Positions 1 to 7,308 of a stretch of 20,417 nt of DNA are shown here, piece after piece (the first letter of the stretch is position 1; every line of letters starts with the position of its first letter). The position numbers and the translations under genes are program-made. The stretch is taken from NCBI GenBank assembly GCA_905215815.1, contig CAJMRN010000030.1, positions 1 to 20,417 of the forward strand. The letters are read 5' to 3'. The DNA is from an uncultured bacterium (GTDB taxonomy: Bacteria > Actinomycetota > Coriobacteriia > Coriobacteriales > Coriobacteriaceae). The notes under the pieces are model-generated. The model saw nothing but the letters and a program-made list of their open reading frames with translations. It did not search any database and was not told the DNA's origin.

Positions 1-794
1 AGGAAACGGGCATCCTCCCAGTGTTCGGGATTGTACTTGGGATCCAGCATCTTCACCAGACCCTTGATCTCCACGGAGTCGTCGGCGGGATTTTCGTTGA
101 GATCCCGGACGTTCTGGATGACCTCGGCCATCTTGTGGATGGCGTTGTCGCCACGCTCCGGGGCGGAGCCGTGGCAGGACACACCGTGCATATCCACACG
201 GATCTCCATGCGGCCACGGTGGCCACGGTAGATGCCGCCGTCGGTGGGCTCAGTGGAAATGACGAACTCCACCTTGCTGCGGGCGTCATCGGGACCGTTG
301 AAGTACTCGTTGACGATGGACTGCCAGCACATACCGTCGCAGTCCTCCTCCTGCACGGAGCCCACCACCATGATCTTATAGCCGGCGGGGATGAGGCCCA
401 GATCCTTCATGATCCTGGCGCCGTAGGTGGCGGAGGCCATGCCGCCCTCCTGGTCGGAGCCGCCGCGGCCGTAGATGATCTCGTCGGTCTCGTAGCCCTC
501 ATAGGGATCGGCATCCCAGTTCTCGATGTTGCCGATGCCGACGGTGTCGATGTGGGAGTCGATGGCGATGATCTTGTCACCCTCGCCCATAAAGCCCATG
601 ACGTTGCCCAGGCCGTCGACCTTGACCTCGTCATAGCCAAGGTTCTCCATCTCGGCCTTGATGCAGGCGACAACCTCGCCCTCCTCGCAGGACTCAGAGG
701 GATGGGAGATCATAGCGCGCAGGAAGCGAGTCATATCAGCACGATGAGACTCAGCAGCGTTTTTAATTGCCTCAAAATCGAGTTCCTTAGTCAT
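1..794 (-). CDS. ygeY: YgeY-like M20 family metallohydrolase (partial, 3' end outside window)
   Basis: The reading frame is open from ATG at 794 to the window edge, giving 264 residues of the N-terminal part; the C-terminus is missing. The M20/ArgE/DapE metallopeptidase signature is visible: a first metal-ligand block AIDSHIDTVG, then GRGGSDQEGGMAS with the bridging Asp, then VGSVQEEDCDG with the paired glutamates (catalytic base and ligand). The lid-domain start is also visible (RGHRGRMEIRVDMHGVSCHGS). This spacing and wording fit the selenium-metabolism-linked YgeY hydrolases. From family knowledge, YgeY sits with YgeX and YgeW in clusters for anaerobic purine/urate breakdown, where it probably cleaves an amide-type intermediate; the exact substrate is not shown here. 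An AGAAAGG ribosome site lies 9 nt before the ATG. It follows dpaL on the same strand but is separated from it by 238 nt of highly structured sequence, so it may be expressed differently. Confidence 0.88.
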   Translation of the reverse strand, partial: MTKELDFEAIKNAAESHRADMTRFLRAMISHPSESCEEGEVVACIKAEMENLGYDEVKVDGLGNVMGFMGEGDKIIAIDSHIDTVGIGNIENWDADPYEGYETDEIIYGRGGSDQEGGMASATYGARIMKDLGLIPAGYKIMVVGSVQEEDCDGMCWQSIVNEYFNGPDDARSKVEFVISTEPTDGGIYRGHRGRMEIRVDMHGVSCHGSAPERGDNAIHKMAEVIQNVRDLNENPADDSVEIKGLVKMLDPKYNPEHWEDARF

Positions 795-849
795 AACAGT
801 TAACCTTTCTACAAGGGTTTACCTACAGGTAGATATTTCAGATAAATCA

Positions 850-1020
850 CTTGTGCCAAGCAGCGTGAGGTCGAGCACCCCACAAGCAAGTAACCATAGG
901 AGGCGGACGGAGGACTTTGCTCCGTCGCGAGTTCCGCACGAGCCGGAGAGCACTTAATGTGCTCTCCGTGCGAGCAGGACTGTCCGAGCAGGGAGTAAAG
1001 TCCTCCGGCTGCCTCCGGAC
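850..1020 (-). other. Structured spacer between dpaL and ygeY (long imperfect hairpin)
   Basis: The spacer holds a long nested inverted repeat. Outer arms are 899-904/1011-1016, then an 11-bp perfect arm at 908-918/997-1007, then 920-923/992-995. A terminal 9-bp stem lies at 945-953/959-967 with a 5-nt loop (TTAAT). A smaller hairpin with arms 850-855/881-886 follows towards ygeY. It starts 17 nt after the dpaL stop codon. There is no T-run after the stem in the minus direction, so it is not an ordinary Rho-independent terminator. It could protect the dpaL mRNA 3' end, attenuate read-through into ygeY, or be a mobile palindromic element. Confidence 0.6.
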
Positions 1021-1032
1021 AGGTCAGACCTG

Positions 1033-2247
1033 CTAGCAGGTGGGGTACTCGCCCTCCCAGACGATGCGACGGTACTGATCCGGATCGGTGTCGCCCTCGG
1101 TGGAGAAGCAGAGCACAGAGCTCGTCTTGTCCAGGCCGATGAGCTCCTTGAGCTCGGCGTACTCGGGATCAAGCATGAGGGTCTCGACCAGGCCGGTGGT
1201 CACAGCGCCGGACTCGCCGGAGATGACGCGCGGGTCACCCTTCTCGGGAGCACCCAGGGTGCGCATGCCGCGAGCGGTGACCCAGTCGGGGCAGGACACG
1301 AAGGCAGTGGTGTGGTTGCGCAGGATATCCCAGCCCAAGATGTTGGGCTCGCCGCAGCACAGGCCGGCCATGATGGAGGGCATGTCGCCGTCCACGATGC
1401 GCGGATCGCCGTCGCCGGCGGCAGCACCCTTGTACAGGCAGGCGGCCGGAGCGCACTCGACCACAACGAAGGTGGGCGGGTTATCGGGATACAGGTTGGT
1501 GAAGTAGCCCACCACGGCGCCGGCCAGCGAGCCCACGCCAGCCTGGACAAAGACGTGCGTCGGGCGGTTGATGGCCATCTCGCGCAGCTGCTCGGCAGCC
1601 TCGGAAGCCATGGTGCCGTAGCCCTCCATGATCCAAGACGGGATCTTCTCGTAGCCCTCCCAGGCAGTATCCTGAACGATGACGCCGCGCTCGCAGGCAT
1701 CGGCCTCGGCGGCGGCCATGCGCACGCACTCGTCGTAGTTGACCTCTTCGATGGTCACCGTGGCACCCTCGGCGGCAATGTTATCGAAGCGGGGCTTGGT
1801 GGAACCCTTGGGCATGTGCACGACGGCCTTCTGGCCCAGCTTGTTGGCAGCCCACGCCACGCCGCGGCCATGGTTGCCGTCGGTGGCGGTAAAGAAGGTG
1901 GCCTGGCCAAAGTCCTTGGCAAGCTGATCGGAGGTCAGGTAATCGAAGGTGCACTCGGCAACGTCCTTGCCGGTCTCGTCGGCAATGTAGTTGGCCATGG
2001 CAAACGAACCGCCCAGAACCTTAAAAGCGTTGAGGCCAAAGCGATAGCTCTCGTCCTTAACGCACAGGTTGGACAGGCCCAGGCGCGCGGCCTGGCCGTC
2101 CAGGCGGGCAAGCGGAGTGACGGTGTACTGGGGGAACGACTGGTGGAAGGCACGGGCCTTCTTCACGTGGTCGAGGCTCATGATTCCCAAGTGCTTGTCA
2201 TCGCTCTTGGGCATCGTGTTGCCCGCCCACTGGATCTTATCGGCCAT
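1033..2247 (-). CDS. dpaL: 2,3-diaminopropionate ammonia-lyase (YgeX/DpaL)
   Basis: This 404-residue protein matches the usual length of the fold-type II PLP enzyme that converts 2,3-diaminopropionate to pyruvate and two ammonia. Seen in the sequence: ESYRFGLNAFKVLGG, in which K76 is the expected PLP Schiff-base lysine; TATDGNHGRGVAW, in which D123 corresponds to the catalytic Asp described for the E. coli enzyme; a central QAGVGSLAGAVVGYF segment; and SGESGAVTTGL near the C-terminus. These blocks identify DAPAL rather than a generic threonine dehydratase. The ATG at 2247 gives MADKIQWAGN, and an AAGGAG site sits just upstream. It is divergent from the YheO-like regulator across a 277-nt control region. 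Downstream on the same strand is ygeY, as in urate/purine catabolic clusters, where the enzyme would act late and release pyruvate in the cytoplasm. Confidence 0.95.
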   Translation of the reverse strand: MADKIQWAGNTMPKSDDKHLGIMSLDHVKKARAFHQSFPQYTVTPLARLDGQAARLGLSNLCVKDESYRFGLNAFKVLGGSFAMANYIADETGKDVAECTFDYLTSDQLAKDFGQATFFTATDGNHGRGVAWAANKLGQKAVVHMPKGSTKPRFDNIAAEGATVTIEEVNYDECVRMAAAEADACERGVIVQDTAWEGYEKIPSWIMEGYGTMASEAAEQLREMAINRPTHVFVQAGVGSLAGAVVGYFTNLYPDNPPTFVVVECAPAACLYKGAAAGDGDPRIVDGDMPSIMAGLCCGEPNILGWDILRNHTTAFVSCPDWVTARGMRTLGAPEKGDPRVISGESGAVTTGLVETLMLDPEYAELKELIGLDKTSSVLCFSTEGDTDPDQYRRIVWEGEYPTC

Positions 2248-2524
2248 ACGGTGAACTCCTTAAGTTCTCTCTTGCCGGCCCCCGCATACGCGTTCCAGCC
2301 CATTCCCATTCATGCGGCTGAACTTTTATGTGGATGCCAAACAAAAAGTTTGTTAGCAATGTTCTATCACACTTTTTGATTGCTAAACCTAACAAATTGT
2401 TTGTTGCCGTAATCGGTACTTTTTCCCCGCCGAACGGTTACATACCGCAGCGACGCTTTCGTTATTTGCGAACAGGTGTGGTTTATGGCAAAGTGTGCCC
2501 AAACTAATTTTTAGGAAGGCACCC
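2248..2524. promoter_or_regulatory. Divergent control region between dpaL and the YheO-like regulator, with nested inverted repeats
   Basis: This 277-nt region is clearly more AT-rich than the flanking genes. Two nested inverted repeats share one centre: TTTGTTAG (2349-2356) with CTAACAAA (2389-2396), and TTAGCAAT (2353-2360) with ATTGCTAA (2379-2386). They look like overlapping half-sites for a dimeric or tetrameric regulator, placed about 100 nt upstream of dpaL and about 130 nt upstream of the regulator. Exact -35/-10 boxes cannot be assigned with confidence. That the divergently encoded YheO-like protein binds here is inference from position. Confidence 0.5.
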
Positions 2525-3178
2525 ATGACCCCCGCACAGATTGAGTTTTACAAGCGTCTTGCACACGGCCTGGCGCTCCAATTTGGCCCCAACTGCGAAG
2601 TCGTCGTCCACGACCTGGAGACCGAGGATGTGGACCACTCCATCGTAGTGATCGAAAACGGCCACGTCAGCGGGCGCAAACTGGGTGACGGCCCCAGCCA
2701 TATTGTGCTTGAGTCCATGCACGAGGGCACCGCCGACGTGCACGACCGCGAGCCATACCTCACCAAAACCGCCGATGGCAAGCTGCTCAAGTCCTCGACC
2801 ATCTTTATCCGCAACGATGAGGGCAAGCCCGTCGGCATTTTGGGCATTAACTTTGACATTACGCTCATGAAGGCTTTTGAGCGCTCGCTCGATGCCTTTA
2901 CCGGCACCGGCGGCTCGGGCTACACCGAGCCCGAGCCCATTACCAAAAACATCGGCGACCTGCTCGAAGACCTGCTGCGCGAGTGCGAACAGTTTGTGGG
3001 CAAGCCCGCGGCGCTCATGACCAAAGACGAGCGCATCCGCGCCATTGGCTACCTCGACCGTCGCGGCGCCTTCCTCATCTCCAAGTCGAGCGAACGCGCC
3101 TGCGAGTTCTTTGGCATCTCCAAATACAGCTTCTATAGTTACCTCAACGAGGCAAAGGCTGCCGCCGGCGACAAATAG
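2525..3178 (+). CDS. YheO-like PAS/HTH transcriptional regulator
   Basis: This 217-residue protein has the two-domain layout of the YheO/DauR family. An N-terminal YheO-type PAS domain (about residues 5-115) contains FGPNCEVVVHDLE, then a short strand pair with LKSSTIFIRN and VGILGINFDIT. A C-terminal HTH_22-type segment (about 160-215) contains RRGAFLISKSSERACEFFGISKYSFYSYL. The family acts as small-molecule-responsive DNA-binding regulators. The start at 2525 is preferred because AGGAAGG (2513-2519) sits 5 nt before it; an in-frame GTG at 2495 would bury that site inside the gene. It is divergent from dpaL, so it probably controls dpaL/ygeY and perhaps the xdhD operon. The inducer (urate, diaminopropionate or another) is unknown. 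Confidence 0.85.
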   Translation: MTPAQIEFYKRLAHGLALQFGPNCEVVVHDLETEDVDHSIVVIENGHVSGRKLGDGPSHIVLESMHEGTADVHDREPYLTKTADGKLLKSSTIFIRNDEGKPVGILGINFDITLMKAFERSLDAFTGTGGSGYTEPEPITKNIGDLLEDLLRECEQFVGKPAALMTKDERIRAIGYLDRRGAFLISKSSERACEFFGISKYSFYSYLNEAKAAAGDK

Positions 3179-3259
3179 TCAGCGCGCCTGCGCCCCTCCC
3201 CTTTTGGGCGCGAGTTCTGGAATGCGCGAATCCGAGAGTCGGCCGCAAGGCAAGTTCCA

Positions 3260-3265
3260 TATAAT
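3260..3265 (+). promoter_or_regulatory. -10 element upstream of the membrane-protein gene
   Basis: A perfect TATAAT lies at 3260-3265. No good -35 box is seen at the expected distance. Transcription would begin near 3272. That argues against the upstream ATG at 3268 as start and for ATG 3301. Confidence 0.5.
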
Positions 3266-3300
3266 CGATGAATGTGAGCTTTTCGAAAGGATGGAACAAG

Positions 3301-4332
3301 ATGGGGTCGAGCAACGCATCGCGCAACGGCCGTGGAGGCACCGCTTCTGGCGCCAGGCATGCGAAACACGCGTTTGACGAGGGCGAAGAGGGCATTTTTG
3401 CGCTGAGCCTCGACGACGTGATGAGCGACCGTCCCTGGACCGCCGAGGAACTCATGGGCGGCGGGGTTCGCCCGGCAGGCCCAAAGCCTACGTCGACCGC
3501 TGCTCCCGCCCCGGCCACTACGCCTGCGCCAGCATCCGTGCCCGCAGATGACTTTGCCACCCGCCCCATTATGCAGGCACCGCGCCAGGCCGCCCCTGCG
3601 CCCCGCCCCACCAGCGATCCGTCCGAGACGGCGGCGTTCCTTGCCGCGGCGGCACAGCGCCATGCGCCCAGCAGCGCACCCGCGTATGCCACCCCGCAGC
3701 AGCCGACACACGCGGCTCCCGAACCCCAGCCCGAGCCCGAACTCGAGCCGCCCGTTATGGATCTGGACGACCTCGCCAACCGCCAGTTTGCCTTCGATTC
3801 CTGGGCCGCGGCCGACTTGGACGAGACCTCGGCCGGCATGCCGGCGCTCGATATTCCGGTCAACCCGCTGTTTGCAGCTGCCGAGGAGCGCGACTCCGAT
3901 TACAACGAAACAACAGCGCACGATGACCGCTTTGATGCCGCGCCCCGCGCCTCCCGCATTGAGACCGAGAGCTACGGATCCGCATCGAGCGCATACGATA
4001 ACGGCCCGTTTGCCAACGCGTCCGCTCCTGAGCACAACAAGGCTGGCGTAAAGGCCGCATCGGCATCGTCGTATACCCGCGGCACCGACGACGAGCGCTT
4101 TGCCGACTTCTACACCGAGGAAGAGCCGCCGCACCTCTCTGAGTTTCCCCAAGCGGCAAAGATCGTCTTTATCGCGATTATCGTGGCCCTACTCGGCGTG
4201 ATCGCATTTGAGGGATTCCAGCTATTCCGCAGCCCCACCGCGTCCGAATCGGCAACGCAGCAAAAAGAGGACGACAACCAGTACCTGGACATCAACACCC
4301 TCAAGGGCGACCCCAACGACGGAGACGAGTAG
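3301..4332 (+). CDS. Hypothetical Pro/Ala-rich protein with a C-terminal transmembrane helix
   Basis: This 343-residue protein has no recognised family. The N-terminal part is Gly/Ser/Arg-rich and then acidic. Residues about 60-170 are a low-complexity Pro/Ala region, typical of a disordered linker. One hydrophobic stretch (KIVFIAIIVALLGVIAFEGF, about residues 289-308) is followed by about 35 polar residues ending in acidic DPNDGDE. This predicts a single-pass protein with a long cytoplasmic disordered domain and a short external tail; there is no signal peptide. ATG 3301 is chosen over the in-frame ATG 3268 because GAAAGGA (3285-3291) precedes it by 9 nt and the TATAAT at 3260 would leave no leader for the earlier start. 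It follows the regulator on the same strand but has its own likely promoter. A role in the envelope or cell division is possible but not shown. Confidence 0.75.
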   Translation: MGSSNASRNGRGGTASGARHAKHAFDEGEEGIFALSLDDVMSDRPWTAEELMGGGVRPAGPKPTSTAAPAPATTPAPASVPADDFATRPIMQAPRQAAPAPRPTSDPSETAAFLAAAAQRHAPSSAPAYATPQQPTHAAPEPQPEPELEPPVMDLDDLANRQFAFDSWAAADLDETSAGMPALDIPVNPLFAAAEERDSDYNETTAHDDRFDAAPRASRIETESYGSASSAYDNGPFANASAPEHNKAGVKAASASSYTRGTDDERFADFYTEEEPPHLSEFPQAAKIVFIAIIVALLGVIAFEGFQLFRSPTASESATQQKEDDNQYLDINTLKGDPNDGDE

Positions 4333-4400
4333 CGGGGGCTGGGGCGGCTGAAGCGTCCATATGTAGCACCAGCTTCTACGTGCTGTTTTGTCATCCGGTT

Positions 4401-4481
4401 ACACTTTTCCGGATGTTGAGACCGTCGGATTCGACACTTTTCCGTACTTTTGAGGTGCCGATTTCGACACTTTTCCGGATG
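4401..4481 (+). repeat. Three direct repeats with an exact 33-nt period
   Basis: ACACTTTTCC recurs at 4401, 4434 and 4467, exactly 33 nt apart. Copies one and three continue as GGATG and copy two as GTACT. The second and third copies are preceded by TCG. The core is strongly conserved while the intervening bases vary. Similar GGAAAA/TTTTCC words also mark the large palindromic arrays further right, but these units are shorter and not palindromic. Confidence 0.7.
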
Positions 4482-4500
4482 TAGGCCGAATAATCGCCGC

Positions 4501-4548
4501 GAAATCAAGCGCCGTCTGCACATCATTTCGCAGACGGCGCTTGATTTC
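4501..4548. repeat. Perfect 19-bp inverted repeat with 10-nt loop
   Basis: The left arm 4501-4519 (GAAATCAAGCGCCGTCTGC) is the exact reverse complement of 4530-4548, with loop ACATCATTTC. No T-run follows the stem on either strand, so it is not a canonical terminator, though it may block read-through. Its right arm overlaps the TTGATT box of the promoter for the next gene, so an operator role is also possible. Confidence 0.8.
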
Positions 4549-4570
4549 TGTCCGCGCGCGCTGATAGACT
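4541..4570 (+). promoter_or_regulatory. Promoter candidate for the riboswitch-like leader
   Basis: TTGATT (4541-4546) and TAGACT (4565-4570) are separated by 18 nt. Transcription would start near 4577, just before the GC hairpin and the S-box-like element. The -35 box lies inside the right arm of the 19-bp inverted repeat. Confidence 0.45.
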
Positions 4571-4597
4571 CCATCGTGCCCGCAGGGAGCGGGCGCG

Positions 4598-4686
4598 TTT
4601 TATCCAGAGTCGGGGTAGAGAGTTGGCTCCACGATCCCGACGCCAACCGGCCAAGAGGCACGGTGGCCCTGCCAACATCGATGAAA
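4598..4686 (+). ncRNA. S-box (SAM-I clan)-like riboswitch candidate
   Basis: The leader reproduces the order of conserved S-box elements as known from B. subtilis yitJ. P1 is TTTTATC (4598-4604) pairing with GATGAAA (4680-4686). Junction AGAG lies at 4606-4609. P2 is TCGGG/CCCGA (4610-4614/4636-4640). A kink-turn-like internal part has AGAGA (4617-4621), TTGGCTCC and ACGA (4631-4634). Junction CAACC is at 4644-4648. P3 is 4647-4652/4657-4663 with an AAGA loop, and GGTG follows at 4662-4665. A small P4 is 4664-4667/4671-4674. P3 and P4 are shorter than in standard SAM-I, closer to compact variants. The 3' strand of P1 overlaps the ribosome site GAAAGGGG (4683-4690), so ligand binding would be expected to repress translation. 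SAM as ligand is inference from this resemblance. Confidence 0.65.
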
Positions 4687-4695
4687 GGGGTCCGT

Positions 4696-5118
4696 ATGGA
4701 CAATTTCTCTGTGCGCAGCGAGCGTAACTTCCACAACCTGTCAGCCAAGCCGAAACAATTGCATCTTCTGGACGAGCCGAACGGCTACGCCTCGGCTTTG
4801 GTCAAGAACAGCCTCTCCCACCAGATGCGCTTTACGGTGCAGGTACTCGAGGAAGAGCTCTGTGTTGCTGGCAACCCGCATGTTCTGCAGATCAAGCTGC
4901 TCGGAGACGATTCGCGCGAGCCGTCGAGTTGGAAGCTGTTTGCAGACGGCGTGTGCGTTGCGGACGGATCCGGCGTCTTTGCCCGTGAGTGTTTCTGCGA
5001 GGGAGCCAAGGTATTCCTGGACCTGTGCCGCGACGCCGTCGAGGCTGCCGAGCTGCGCCAGTGGAGCCAAAGGGAGTACGAGCTGCTGAGTGCCACGCGC
5101 GGGATCGTAAGGGTGTAG
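4696..5118 (+). CDS. Hypothetical 140-residue protein behind an S-box-like leader
   Basis: The family is not recognised. The protein starts MDNFSVRSERNFHNLSAK. The middle has alternating strand-like segments (MRFTVQVLEEELCV, PHVLQIKLLGD, WKLFADGVCVADG). It ends in a helical part (FLDLCRDAVEAAELRQW). There is no signal peptide or membrane segment, so it is probably a small cytoplasmic protein. ATG 4696 is chosen because GAAAGGGG (4683-4690) ends 5 nt before it; an in-frame ATG at 4681 would overlap that site and the P1 strand of the leader. The leader suggests control by S-adenosylmethionine or a related ligand, which would tie the protein to methionine/SAM metabolism. Nothing in the protein itself proves this. 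It is convergent with the DUF262 gene. Confidence 0.75.
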   Translation: MDNFSVRSERNFHNLSAKPKQLHLLDEPNGYASALVKNSLSHQMRFTVQVLEEELCVAGNPHVLQIKLLGDDSREPSSWKLFADGVCVADGSGVFARECFCEGAKVFLDLCRDAVEAAELRQWSQREYELLSATRGIVRV

Positions 5119-5154
5119 ACGGGCGGACGAGCCATCGACGATTCTGAGCTGGCA

Positions 5155-5181
5155 AAGGCCGGGATTTAGATTCCCGGCCTT
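5155..5181. terminator. Bidirectional terminator between convergent genes
   Basis: AAGGCCGGGA (5155-5164) pairs perfectly with TCCCGGCCTT (5172-5181) around a 7-nt loop. The stem's AA/TT ends give weak U-tracts on both strands. It lies exactly between the stop codons of two converging genes. Confidence 0.75.
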
Positions 5182-5185
5182 CAAC

Positions 5186-7308
5186 CTAGCATTGCTTTAT
5201 GAGATCGAGCACCGCGGGGATATCGTCAGCGCTACGGAGTGCGACATAGGTCGGCATACCCGGCCCAAATCCGCCCTGCGTGCGCTTGTCCCGGCACATG
5301 GCCTCCGGGTCAATCAGCTCGTCCACACTCTTTGCCAGGCCGACGGCAATCCAACCACCGTTGCTGGTCCTGCCTTCCAGCACGGCATGCAGTTTTCGCT
5401 TGCCCGACCTGAAGCCTACGTAGTACTTGGCTATATAGGACTCCCACGAAGGGTTACCACTCAGAACAGACTCGCACACCTCATCGAAAAGCTTCTGGTT
5501 GAGTCCGCCTTCGGCAAAAGTGGGGTGATTCTCCTGCAGAGTCCAGATAGGCGCCTCGTCAGACTCCCCGCGAGAGGGGCGATACTTGTCGACGACATCT
5601 GCCGGAAGATCGGGGTACCTCCATATCTCACACGCCTCTTTCGCCAGCTCGTCCGCGCGCTGCCTAATCTCTTCCTCGCCCCATTTTTCATGCGAGGCAA
5701 TCGACTTGTTCAGGTAGAGCGGGCTGCATTTAAGTCCCACGTTCGGAAGATTGAGCTTGTCCGAGAACGACCGGTTTGAGTACTCCTGGTTGTAGCCCGT
5801 CAGCGTAAGGTTGCCCAGGTTGTTGCATAACCTGTCGTGGATGTCTTCCCAGTTCTCGCCAAGCGATTCCTTCCAGCCATGTTCACCGTCGATCGTCTGG
5901 GGCATGACGTGCTCGATTTGGTAATTGTCAGCCGAGATGGGCTCCTTTGGGTGGTGCCAGTTCTCCATGCGTTCCAGGTAATAGCGCTTTTTAGAGAAGC
6001 GGTTGTAGCAGTCACGCGTCTTAAACTCCTCGACAAAATGCTCGTCTGTCGGAAAGTATGCGGTCATACCGCTGCTGTGGATAAGGAGCATCGCCGTAAC
6101 GTACTCCTCGATATCGTCCTGCTGCTCGAGATTGCGATACATGCCGGCAAAGAAATTATTTAGGCCCGTGGTAAGTCTGCCGCAAACCGCTCGCCTGAAC
6201 AGAAACGACTCGATAGTCTCGCAGATACATAAAAACGCATTGCGGTCTAGTCCATTCCCCTCGTAAACCGAATAAAGCAACATTAAGAGGGGCCTTATCT
6301 GCTTCACGTCGAGGCTTACGATTCTGCCGAACACTCGGCGCAGTCCGTCGTCCTTCTCCTTACCAAGGAACAGACTGGCGTATCTATGTGCATACCCGCG
6401 CAGCTCCTTAAGCAGACCCTCGGTGTCACCATCGTAGTCGTCGGCGAAATAGCGCTTAAACTCGTAGTAGGCCTCGTTCTCCTTCGGCATCCTATTGGGA
6501 ACTTTAAGCCACAGCCAGTACCAGATAAATGCATTGAACTCTTCTTCGCCGCCTTTTCCGAACAAGCGCTCGAGCGGATGCCAGTAACCCTCGTAGAGCT
6601 TGGTCTGCTCGTCGTTGGGAAGCGACATAAGAACGTAGTTACGAATGAGGTCGATAGGCGTGAGCGGCTTACCCTTGGAGTTCATGGACTCAAATATGAG
6701 CTGGGCATTATCGACGCCAGCGGTGAGCTTAGTGTCGATGACCTGCACGCGGTTTAGCCCCGCCCAAAGCCTTGCAGGGTCGAATGATTTCCCGTGCATC
6801 TTTTCACGGAAGAACGCGTGGTTCTCGACAATGCGATCCGATTTTTCATCCGGCACGGGTGACCTAGACACGATGGAGAACAGCGTCTCTTTATCGTCCT
6901 GCGAGAGCACCAATTTGTAGCGCGCTAGACCGTTGTAGTCGTCATCGTTAAAGAGGTAGTCTTCCGCAGCGCCGAAATCTTGAGATCGCCAAGGAAGCCA
7001 GCCTTGTCGGGATTACTCTCCAGATAGTCAGCCAAGGCAGCAATCATCAACGAAAACGTCGTCAGACGCTGCTGTCCGTCAATCAGAAGCACTCGCGAGA
7101 TACTCGTGGCAGAGCTCTCGGACTCGGGGATATAGAGCATCGACCCCACGAAGTGCGATACGCCATCACGGCCAGCGCGCATGACGTCATCCCAAAGCAC
7201 CTCGCACTCTTTTACGCTCCACGAGTAAACTCGCTGGTACACGGGAATGACAAACTGCATCTTCGCCACGCCCATAAGGTCGAGTAGATTTGCCTCGGTT
7301 GCTTTCAT
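5186..7308 (-). pseudogene. DUF262/DUF1524 (GmrSD-type) restriction protein, split by a frameshift
   Basis: The N-terminal part (ATG 7308; 127 residues before a stop at 6925) has DUF262 motifs: FVIPVYQRVYSW (residues 19-30) and LLIDGQQRLTTF (74-85), the nucleotide-binding DGQQR block. The rest continues in another frame from about 6960 to 5186. It contains NAQLIFESMNSKGKPLTPID and a DUF1524 HNH-like nuclease (YQIEHVMPQT, then NLGNLTLTGYNQEYSNRSF), followed by a C-terminal domain (LNQKLFDEV...). Near 6958-6964 the frame reads CTGCGGAAGACTACC; adding one base after AAG would join the two parts into about 707 residues, a normal length for the family. Such proteins are nucleotide-driven restriction enzymes of modified phage DNA (type IV-like). 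AAGGGGGA lies upstream of the start. Either the gene is inactivated or the base was lost in sequencing. Confidence 0.85.

Larger units (their letters stand above)
4333..4597 (+). other. Gene-free spacer with 33-nt repeats, a hairpin and a promoter
   Basis: This spacer follows the membrane-protein gene and contains no convincing coding sequence. It begins with a GC-rich stretch and a weak 5-bp stem (AGCAC/GTGCT, about 4374-4393) followed by GTTTTG, possibly a poor terminator. Then come three 33-nt direct repeats, a perfect 19-bp hairpin and a promoter-like pair of boxes, each listed separately. A short GC hairpin (4578-4583/4589-4594) directly precedes the riboswitch-like leader. Confidence 0.5.

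Noticed and set aside
899..1016. Rho-independent terminator after dpaL
   Set aside because: The stem is long and interrupted and is not followed by a U-tract in the minus direction.
3139..4152. Long minus-strand open frames opposite the Pro/Ala-rich protein
   Set aside because: They are shadow frames of a GC-rich gene. The plus-strand frame has a -10 box, a ribosome site and a proper membrane helix.
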